This document shows, piece by piece, positions 49,802 to 58,265 of a stretch of 64,000 nt of DNA (position 1 is its first letter; each line of letters begins with the position of its first letter). Below the pieces are notes generated by a model. It did no database searches and was not told the DNA's origin. It saw nothing but the letters and a program-made list of their open reading frames with translations. The DNA is from Epichloe hybrida (Eukaryota > Ascomycota > Sordariomycetes > Hypocreales > Clavicipitaceae). The stretch is taken from contig JAFEKR010000003.1 of NCBI GenBank assembly GCA_019022495.1, positions 3,348,001 to 3,412,000 of the forward strand. Reading direction: 5' to 3'. Both the position numbers and the translations under genes were made by a program.

Positions 49802-50548
49802 TCGAAACATGTTCAGCGGCCCATGAGTTATTTCTTTGATGCTGCCTAGTCTGCGCGGCCTCGAATGCCTGTTAGGAAGGGGACTCGGCACCTGGTCGAG
49901 CCGTTGCTATTCGAAGCTGCGTTTTCTTGCTCACCAGTGTCACCAGTGACCACCCATAGGTGCGGCGGGCCGGAGGGGGGGGGGGGGGATATTAGGCCTG
50001 TACTTTCCAACCATTTTTATTGCCAGGGAGTGCTATACATACATACATAGATTTGTAAAATAACTCAAGGGGGGGGCTTGTAAGTTGCTTGTCCTCGAGA
50101 AGATATACCGAGCCACATATAGGGCCACTAATACGGACTAGATGCGCATAATAGTCCGTACCGCGTTGGCCTATTAAGTCTAGAAGAAGTATCCGTACTT
50201 GGTAGCAAATTGTAAGGCGCTGTGCGTCAAAGGCGTGATGAAGGCCTTATAACGCAATATTATACATATATTGAATGCTCTAGCTGGCTCTTTATTAGGC
50301 TACGTCTAGTACTCCCGCAGGCCCGCAGGCTTCGGCTTCGTGTCGGCATCGGTCCTTAAGCGGGCCTGTGACGTACGGCGCGTTTCCTTATCGTGAAAGT
50401 TTGCCGCCAGCTTTTCTTCGTTGACCTTGTCCCCTTGATCATCATAACGCCATGTAACATAATAAATGATTAATAGACGCAAGCCGCCTCAAATTAGGCA
50501 GGTAGACTGTCACATAGTCCGGATCCACAGACCAATAACGCGGTATAA
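49802..50548. other. repeat-rich intergenic region
   Basis: It contains a G14 run (49975-49988), a piece resembling one end of the inverted-repeat element at 51131 (TAGATTTGTAAAATAA near 50049), a hairpin TACGGACTA/TAGTCCGTA (50132-50140 and 50152-50160), and a phrase TAGACGCAAGCC (about 50473) that recurs in variant form near 59176. No gene is seen. Confidence 0.5.
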
Positions 50549-50550
50549 TA

Positions 50551-51128
50551 CGGATGTCCAAGTCAAAAGTCATGTCCCCTGCACGCGACCCTAGTCAAGG
50601 ATGTAATTAGCCAGCGGGGTCGTAGTCTCACTAGGTAAATTAAATAAGAGGCTTGCGTCTTCTCTAGTTCCCCTCTCTTTGCCCGCTTTTGCTACAGATT
50701 AGTAGTGCTATAACTATTGCTAAAGTTAGCTAGCTTTTACCTTATCTAGCTACATAACTATTGCAAAGGTCGCGAAGGTTAAGCTAATAGTTAGAGGGTT
50801 TAAAGGGTTGTTTTGCAATTAGAGTTTAAAGATAAAGATGCTACTGCTATTAATAATAATAAAAGAAAGTGGGTTTTTAACCCTTATAAGCTTAATAGTC
50901 CTAATAGTCCTAATAACCTTAATGCCTTAGATTCTAGTAATATAAAGGAAAAATCTAATAATAACTAGGATAAGTCACTTTTATATGTAGTTTATATAGT
51001 AGAGATACCTTATTTAATTTTCCTTATGTTATTCTAGACTATTTATATGCCTTAGGCTACTACGTTAATGCCTTAGGCCACTCTAGGCAGCAGCGTGCAG
51101 GGGACACGACTTTTGACTTGGACATCCG
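50551..51128. mobile_element. non-autonomous TA-flanked inverted-repeat element (Tc1/mariner-like), element X
   Basis: The left end, from CGGATGTCCAAGTCAAAAGT onwards through TGTCCCCTGCACGC, is repeated inverted at 51091-51128 with one A/G difference over about 35 bp. TA dinucleotides flank both ends (50549-50550, 51129-51130). The 578-bp interior is AT-rich with RIP-like composition in its right half and has no open frame. Confidence 0.75.
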
Positions 51129-51130
51129 TA

Positions 51131-51413
51131 CACCCCCTGAATTATTCTACAAATCTACATCACAGGGGTAATTAAGCCAATCAGATATCAGATAGGAAAT
51201 GAAGGTGACAGGGGCTAGGATTGACAGATACCTCGATTTCGTCATAATTTACATGGAAAGTCATGTATCCTTTTATAGCGTTTTATACCCTGTATTCTCC
51301 CTTATAGCGTACTAAAACAATACAGGGGTTACAGTGTGCTGACAACTGATTACAGCTGTTAAAGAGGAACGAATAACTGGGGCATGTAGATTTGTAAAAT
51401 AATTCAGGGGGTG
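51131..51413. mobile_element. non-autonomous TA-flanked inverted-repeat element (MITE), element Y
   Basis: The 30-bp terminal inverted repeats CACCCCCTGAATTATT plus Y plus TACAAATCTACAT have one mismatch and are flanked by TA (51129-51130 and 51414-51415). It is 283 bp long with no coding capacity. It ends 257 bp upstream of the 2EXR gene start. Confidence 0.78.
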
Positions 51414-51670
51414 TATTGTACATATGCGCATTTATGTCAGTGGCCCTACCGAGTATGTACTGCAACGAAATATTCAATATTGCTACAGTGACAAGGCCAA
51501 AAGTTGTGCTTCGTGCACCGGGCAAAGTCACCAAGATGTGTCCACCAAGCCTCGAGCTCTTCTTCTCTTTCAGGTCCATCGGCTGCTGATCACGAACGGC
51601 AACCTCCTCCTTCCCCATCTTCCATCTTCCATCTTCTCTCCTCCCTCCGCAACTTCCAACCCATCCCATC

Positions 51671-52519
51671 ATGACGCCCCCAACATTAGCCCTTTTCCCA
51701 GGCCTCCCCGCCGAGCTGCGCGACCAAATCTGGCACTACGCCCTGCCTCACCCCTTCGCCCAACAAGCTCTGTATCTCTACCGCAAGGGATGCTGGCAGC
51801 CCCGCCGTCTGAGCCCCGACGACCCAGAACACGACCCCATCAACGCAGACCTCAACCTCAACTACGAGTTCCACCACGCCCTCCTCTACAGCGCCCAGGT
51901 CAGCATCCCCATCTTCTCCGTGTGCCGCGAGGCCCGCGCCGTCGCCCGCGCGTGGATGCGCGAGCAAGGCTTCCGCGTGCGCTACGTCAAATCCAGGGGC
52001 CTCCTCCTCTTCACACGAGACTTCGACCCCCAGACCGACGTGCTCTACGTCCCCCGGGACCGGTGGGACGACTTTGTCCGCGAGCCCTTTGACAGGCAGT
52101 TCGAGCCGGACCTGCTAGATAGGAACGTGGGGTGTCCCCCTCCGCGCTTCACCCGCATCGCCATTGCAGAGCATGTTCTGCGGAACGAGCAGGATCCGCT
52201 GCCGGAGCTGTTCGCCTGGTATTATCGCCTGGAGGAGGTGTACGTTGTTCGTGATGACGGCGCGGTACGGATACGGGAGGATCATGAAGCGCGGGTCCAG
52301 GCGCAGTCTGGACTAGAGGGGGTCTCACAGCGGTGCTTGGTGTGGGATGGTGGTGATGAGAAGTTTGCATGGAGGGGACGGGATTGTGACGGCCGCGATT
52401 CCTATCGGGAGTTGAATAGAGTCGTGGAAGAGAAGACTCGTGGTGATTTGGTCGGAAAACTTGTCGAGCATGGCACCAAACGATTTCAGATTCAACAAGG
52501 TTTGGTGGTGAGTGGGTAA
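51671..52519 (+). CDS. 2EXR-domain family protein of unknown function
   Basis: A single exon, 282 residues. The N-terminus LALFPGLPAELRDQIWHYAL matches the 2EXR signature (FP.LP.ELR..IW..AL). The later VSIPIFSVCREARAVA and DVLYVPRD segments are the second and third family motifs. These proteins are abundant in filamentous fungi and their biochemical role is unknown to me. The 5' half is strongly GC-biased at third positions, which suggests a functional gene. The start is the first ATG, 11 bp after a CT-rich leader. Confidence 0.78.
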   Translation: MTPPTLALFPGLPAELRDQIWHYALPHPFAQQALYLYRKGCWQPRRLSPDDPEHDPINADLNLNYEFHHALLYSAQVSIPIFSVCREARAVARAWMREQGFRVRYVKSRGLLLFTRDFDPQTDVLYVPRDRWDDFVREPFDRQFEPDLLDRNVGCPPPRFTRIAIAEHVLRNEQDPLPELFAWYYRLEEVYVVRDDGAVRIREDHEARVQAQSGLEGVSQRCLVWDGGDEKFAWRGRDCDGRDSYRELNRVVEEKTRGDLVGKLVEHGTKRFQIQQGLVVSG

Positions 52520-53943
52520 AGGGGGAAAAAAATACATATATATATATACACGTACATGAAGACACGTTTGTATATACTATACTATGGCTGTGTGCCTGCG
52601 AATGTTGAACAAGGTCAGGCACGCACGACATTGGAAAGAGATAACATGACGGACCATAAGTTTCCAGATAAAAAAGCTTGCTATTTGACTACAGCGGTGT
52701 ACGGGCCAAACAGAAACTCAACTCTCTCACCAAGTCCTCTACATCATGCCATCTGACAAGTGCCGTTCCCACCGAAAAAAAAATGTACATATAAAAAATC
52801 CTTCACCAAGAAAAGGGGGTATGAAACATACACCGCTGAGAAATCCAAGATACGACGTCTCTTCCTCCCACTGTATCTCTCCTTCAAGTAAAAAGGGTAT
52901 CACCGTAGAATTGAATACAAAAAACGGGGCAGCAGTCAGATGTGATCTCGGAAGATGATTGTGAAGAAGTAGAATGTTGTGAAGAGTACACATTGCTTGC
53001 AAGGAGAGTTGTACTGCTGCTCCTTGATCGCAAGTTTTGTCCTCATTGTCCCAAGGTCTGCCGTGTCGACAACAGGCCTAGGTGAAGACATCTTGTCCAA
53101 GATAAACATGTAGAAAAAAGGGAAAAAAAAGTGTGGGGGTTGCAAAAATATGTATCCAGCCAGCCAGGACGCACCACAATGCACGCCACTGCAGATCAAG
53201 ATTGCTGAGAGGGGATGTATGTGCATCTCGAAGGCACCCTACCAGCCTTCCCCGACAGCCTGGGAAACTGCGCCCGCTTGAGCAGGCAGCGAAACGTTGA
53301 TATAAGGAAAACAGTAATAAGCTTGAGAAAAATGAAAGGCTGTCGGGAACAAGGTCCAAGGTGGGCGTCTACCCAATGAAGTTGATCGCAGTGACGGTTT
53401 TGATGTGATCGTGGTCTGCAAAGACGCAGGGCAACACGATCATGTTCCAGCGCAGCGCAATCGACGCGCGCGCGTGCGTGTGCAAAACTGTGAAAAGAAT
53501 GGTTTTTATACAAAACATCCAGGTTTGACTGATGTGTTCAAGTTTCCGCATATAACTTCATTGCGGAAACATGGCAGCCGAAGAAGCAGTAAACGAATTG
53601 GCGAGAAGAGATGCCATGCCCAAGCTTGAGCGTGTGGCGCTAGTTGAGAATGAGCATATTTGTTCAATGCCGCGCGCTCCTTGCAGTCGTGAAATCGTCA
53701 TGATCGTAGATCGTCACGGAGTTGAATCAAGACAAAAAAAAAAAAAAAAAAAAAAAAAAGCGCCCAGGGCTAGCGAAGGCGCAACAAAAACTTCTGGCAA
53801 AGGAAAAATCAATCACTTTTGCAAGTGACCCTGCCCGCCATGAGATGGGGGAATTGCTTGTGCTGACTGGCCAACTTCAGGCCCTCATCGATTCTTTCCA
53901 ACACTTCCCACCCGTCTCAAATCCCTGTTCAGTGTTGTTTGAT
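52520..53943. other. intergenic region with a possible minus-strand short gene
   Basis: A run of 26 A lies at 53734-53759. On the minus strand a TATAAAAACC box (53501-53510) is followed by a CT-rich leader and a 57-codon frame (52936-53109) whose end is hydrophobic (CVLFTTFYFFTIIF). I do not recognise it and cannot show that it is translated. Confidence 0.3.
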
Positions 53944-54324
53944 CTACATCAGAACAACAGCAAGCATACCGGCAACACCAGCCAAGGCAACCTTGGTGGC
54001 ATCGAGAGCACTAGCAGCGTTGACGGGGCCCTTGATGGTTGGTTCGGGCCCCGGAGCAGTGGTGACGGCAGGAGAAGTGAAGACGGAGGTCATGCCGCCG
54101 GTGGGCATGTGATTGGTGGGCATGTAAGTGGTCGAATTGTGACTCCAAGTTGAGGCAACAGAGGTTACAACGGTGTGAGCGTGGGAAAGGGTCACCGTCT
54201 TGACGAGCTTCGTGGTGAAGATGCTAGTCACGGTGCCAGTGGCGGGAGCCGGGCCGGTGGCAGAGCTGGTGTCGGCGAGAGCCATAGCCGGGAGGACGGC
54301 GAGAATGAGAGTGGTCAATTGCAT
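53944..54324 (-). CDS. small Ser/Thr-rich GPI-anchored cell-surface protein (hypothetical)
   Basis: 126 residues. A signal peptide, MQLTTLILAVLPAMALA, is followed by a Thr/Ser-rich body including a VTSIFTTKLVKTVTLSHAHT stretch and one glycosylation site HNST. The C-terminus ALDATKVALAGVAGMLAVVLM is hydrophobic with no basic tail, as in GPI attachment signals. The longer frame extends 47 codons upstream, but that part reads like a leader, and the CAAAATG context marks the start used here. Many fungal wall proteins look like this; no specific family was recognised. Confidence 0.7.
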   Translation of the reverse strand: MQLTTLILAVLPAMALADTSSATGPAPATGTVTSIFTTKLVKTVTLSHAHTVVTSVASTWSHNSTTYMPTNHMPTGGMTSVFTSPAVTTAPGPEPTIKGPVNAASALDATKVALAGVAGMLAVVLM

Positions 54325-56624
54325 TTTGTCCTGTTTTCCCGGTCTTCCTTCTGTTGGCTGGGTTTCTGGTGCGGTGGAGGATTGACTTGTAAATTGCCCG
54401 GGCTTGGTTGGGTTGGGTCGTGTATGATATTCGTTATGTTGAAGGTATCGTGAGAGCGCAAACACGGAAAGGGATATTGCGTTGATTTAAAAAGGAGTGA
54501 CTTGGGTGAAACGCAGAATGTTGAGGCTTTGCCAACGAAGCCTTGGGCTAGTGTGAGCGAGCGAGGAAGCGAAACGTGCTACGAAACGTGCTGCAGACGA
54601 CGAAAGAGGACGGAGCGCAGATGAGACGGGGGAGCGCCAGCCATTAGTATAAGGATTGGAGTCGCGCGACCGAGCGGCGGGCCTTAAAAAAACAAGAGTG
54701 CGACAACAAAGCGCCGAGATTGTCGAGTGAGATGAATAAGTACATGTACGTACAGTGGGGTGTACCTCGGCCAGCTGATGGGTCCAATGGGGTATTACGG
54801 GCAGGGGGTCCGGCCGTGCCTGCCCTTTCGATTGCTTTTGATTTGGCGCGCTGCGGGCCGTTGCAGTGTCGCCCCTGTGGCAACTGGCAACCCACAGGCA
54901 CAGGCGGGCGCAGAAAGCAGCTGCGGAACATTGAATCGATGGCTTTGCAACTTCTTGCCCTTCCCCTTCCCTTCCCCTTCCCCTTCCCCTTCCCTTCCCT
55001 TCATAACACATGACAAGACTGCACTCGAAAGCGGTCTAGTTCCAGGCGTTTGTTTCTCCGCCACGCATCATCTCCGACTCCTTCTCTATTTCCACGATCC
55101 ATCCTCTCGTCAAAGGAACAACGGCCATGATTTGATTTGAGCTCACCCCCCGTCGGCTTGTTCAGTGCCAGCACGCCAGGAACAAAGCACGACCGACCGG
55201 CGCGCAACCGTGTCCTTGATGCACAGCTCCCATTGTTGTGACTCTCGGCCGCTTTTGTTGTCTTAGTCGCGTTTCTTCCCATCAAACGCACGGACTTATC
55301 GCCCGTGATTGAATGTCTACGGATTTAACGTAACGCCCTTCATCTAGAGGAGGAAGCAGACGTTACGGTGGGGCACACGTACATATCCATCCCGTTCTTT
55401 GTCTGGGGCCCATGATTCACCTTTTCGCTTTTCGACGCGTTGGCACATCGCGATCTCATAGCTGCCAGAGATGGCCAAGTCATCTGACTTGGCTGGTAGC
55501 GTACTTTGCATAACAGCGACAAGCTTAAATTTGAACAATTTCCTTCTCTTACATTGATTGGCTGTTTTGTCAGACAAGTTTCAATGCGGGCCTTGTGCCT
55601 GGCGCTTGGCCCCTTTAGACTACGGATCAGACTCCAGTCTTTGCTAATTAATCGACTCGCTTTTATTGGCTCCACCCTCATCCAATCGAACTGCCCTCGC
55701 TCCGTGCAAACTGGCAAACTGCCGCAACATGGCGTCCGGCCCCTTTGCTCGCTGTCTTTTCGTCACATGTTCACAAGGCTGTCCTTTGCATCTACGGATT
55801 ACTCCGGACGTACGGACCACGTGGCCTTTGACGCTTATCGATTAGCACCGTGTTATCTACGGAGTAATACGGGGCCGGGGCCCGATACCAAGGGAGATGA
55901 CCCACTGAGCGAGCGTCTTTTCCAAAAGCACAGCCCAGCATGTGCATGTGCATGAGGGACTTGCGGGAATTTGTCCAAGTTGTATTTACATGCCACCGAC
56001 TAATAAGACATTGGAAAGAATGGTACAATTTCTTCGTGCTGCAGCGCGCAAGTGTCCCGCAAGATTGAAAAAAAAAAAAAAGATGAAATCCCCCGTCCAG
56101 AAATCCAAGACTCTCATTGATGTTGAGATTGTCTCATCGTGACTTATCTTGCACGGGTCTAGGGTAGTCTAGACAAGACGAGCGCCTTGGGGTATATCGC
56201 CTCTGGCTGGATTCGTCCTGAATGAACCAAATTCGGTCATTCTAGGTCTTCTAGTGTTGAATCAGTCGTGACCTGTGGTTTGCGACACGCCCTTCTTCAT
56301 GTAATTCATCAACGTAGCTGCTGCGCTTGCACGATGCGAGACAATCTTGTCTTGACAAAGCTTGGGTAGACTCTAGATATCAAACCATCAGAGGTCAGTT
56401 CAGTCAGATGATCAACGCAATCATAGTTTGCCATGCAGTCAGTTTTGGTGGGGAAATACACAATTTATTCATGTTTACACAGCCGTACGGGCCATCAACT
56501 GGCTGTTGATCAGCAAACCTATTTCATAAAAACTGTGCTCTAATCCAAGCAAAGAACATGTCTGCAAATCCTCTAAATGCATTTGCAGCGTAAATTCACT
56601 TTATCCCTCATCATGTAGACGTCT
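54325..56624. other. 2.3-kb gene-free region
   Basis: It has a CCCTTC/CCTTCC microsatellite at about 54957-55002, an exact TACGGAGTA at 55858 within the longer TACGGAGTAATACGG shared with 44844, and a related ACTCCGGACGTACGG at 55801. Frames here look random. Confidence 0.4.
54957..55002. repeat. CCTTCC-type microsatellite
   Basis: A pyrimidine-only run of CCCTTC and CCTTCC hexamers. Confidence 0.85.
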
Positions 56625-58265
56625 CTATGCGAGCCAGTACCAGATCTTCTGGAGCCAGTTCTTGGCAATACGGGGCTGCTCCATAGCCGCCAGTTCATCC
56701 ATTTCCTTCTTGCCCGTGATGGCGTCAATCTTGTCCACGGGAATGTACAACGCAGTGCGGTACCAAATCTTGTGGCCCAAGTACAGCATCAGGAAAATCG
56801 GGAGGGTGATGTATGCTGCTACAAAGTCTTGGGCGTTGAAAGGCATGAACGTGTGAAATCCATTGGTGATGGTGAGAACGCTGATGAGGAAGAGGGCTGC
56901 ATAGGCAGCGTATGGCTGTAGCGGCGTCCTGTAGGGAAGCGCGTGCAAGAGATTGTTGAAAATCATGGCGTGTCGGAAGCGCAAGTAGGTAACCAGGACA
57001 ACTATCCAGGCGATGAGACCAGAAATGGTAGAGATGTTGGCGAACCAGGTGAAGACGGTGGCACCAGAGTTGGAGACGTTGAGATAAGCAAGCAGACCAA
57101 CGGACCAGGTGACCAATACCGCGATCCATGGGACACCGTGACGATTGGTAACGCGGAAGAGCTTGGGTGCTTGGCCGTTCAGTGACATGGAGTACAGGAT
57201 TCGGCTGCCAGAGTAAAGGAACGAGTTTCCCGCAGACCAGGCCGAAGTCAAAATGGCAGCATTGATGATATGATTGAGAGCTGGAATGCCCACATTCTGG
57301 ATGCCGATGACGAAGGGAGACGCACTAGCATCCGACCTGCCTGATTTAGTGGCTCCTAAGAGCCTGGGGTCATCGGAAGGTATTATGATACCAATGATGA
57401 GCGAGCCGAGGCCATAAAAGACGGCCAAACGCCAGATAAATCGGCGAGCTGCCTTCGGGATGTTTCGGCGGGGATCGATCGTTTCACCTGCGGCAATGGC
57501 AATAAGTTCGGGCGAGGTGATGAAGGCGAATCCGGCGGACACAAAAGCCTTCCAGTAGCCTAAAAAGTGACCAGCAGGGCCGGCGACCTTGTAGTCAACG
57601 AAGGACCCGGGGTCTTTCCAGTAATGGAAACCAAGAACTCCATCCTGATTCGGTGCGCCTCCGAAGAAGATGACAACGCCCAAGATGATGAGTCCCATGA
57701 TTGTAATCAGCTTGATACTGGCAAACCAAAATTCAGCTTCACCGAAGAATCCGACCGCGATGATGTTCAGAAGAAGGATAACCACCAGCACGATGGATAT
57801 CCAGACAGCAATGTTGACATTTGCGCCCCAATAGTCGATGATGATGGCTGCAGCCGTCGCCTCGGCACCAATCAGTATGGCATATGCATACCAATAATTC
57901 CATCCAGCAGCAAATCCAAGACTTGGGTCGACGAAGCGATCCACGAAGTAGGGGACGGTGATACCGCGCATGGGCAAGTAGGTAACCATCTCGGCCAAGC
58001 AGTTCATGACCACCCAGACAAGCATCATCATAGACAGGTAAGACATGAACAGTGGCGCAGGTCCCGTGCTGGAAAGGATACTTCCAGAACCAACGAACAA
58101 ACCAGTACCGATCGCACCACCTAGCGCAAGGAACTGGATGTGACGACTCTTGAGACCGCGAGCCAGCTGGTCGTGCTGCTCAGCCAGATTGTACTCGCCA
58201 TTCTCGGCAGGGTGGCCGCCTTCCGAATCGTGGGTAGCATTGGCATCGAGCTTCTCCATCATCAT
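56625..58265 (-). CDS. amino-acid permease (fungal YAT family, APC superfamily)
   Basis: A single exon, 546 residues, about twelve membrane segments. The family signature at the first segment is RHIQFLALGGAIGTGLFVGSG; the next conserved parts are YLPMRGITVPYFVDRFVDPS, AGFAFITSPELIAIAAGET and PRRNIPKAARRFIWR. Both tails are cytosolic and hydrophilic. It should import amino acids by proton symport at the plasma membrane; the specific substrate cannot be read from the sequence. Four possible starts cluster (an ATG run at 58265 and below). Confidence 0.92.
   Translation of the reverse strand: MMMEKLDANATHDSEGGHPAENGEYNLAEQHDQLARGLKSRHIQFLALGGAIGTGLFVGSGSILSSTGPAPLFMSYLSMMMLVWVVMNCLAEMVTYLPMRGITVPYFVDRFVDPSLGFAAGWNYWYAYAILIGAEATAAAIIIDYWGANVNIAVWISIVLVVILLLNIIAVGFFGEAEFWFASIKLITIMGLIILGVVIFFGGAPNQDGVLGFHYWKDPGSFVDYKVAGPAGHFLGYWKAFVSAGFAFITSPELIAIAAGETIDPRRNIPKAARRFIWRLAVFYGLGSLIIGIIIPSDDPRLLGATKSGRSDASASPFVIGIQNVGIPALNHIINAAILTSAWSAGNSFLYSGSRILYSMSLNGQAPKLFRVTNRHGVPWIAVLVTWSVGLLAYLNVSNSGATVFTWFANISTISGLIAWIVVLVTYLRFRHAMIFNNLLHALPYRTPLQPYAAYAALFLISVLTITNGFHTFMPFNAQDFVAAYITLPIFLMLYLGHKIWYRTALYIPVDKIDAITGKKEMDELAAMEQPRIAKNWLQKIWYWLA

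Noticed and set aside
51424..52092. 222-codon Pro/Arg-rich plus-strand frame overlapping the 2EXR gene
   Set aside because: It is the shifted frame of the GC-rich 2EXR coding sequence.
52936..53109. 57-codon minus-strand frame with hydrophobic end downstream of a TATA box
   Set aside because: No recognisable family, long distance from the TATA box and several upstream ATGs; kept only as a remark in the intergenic entry.
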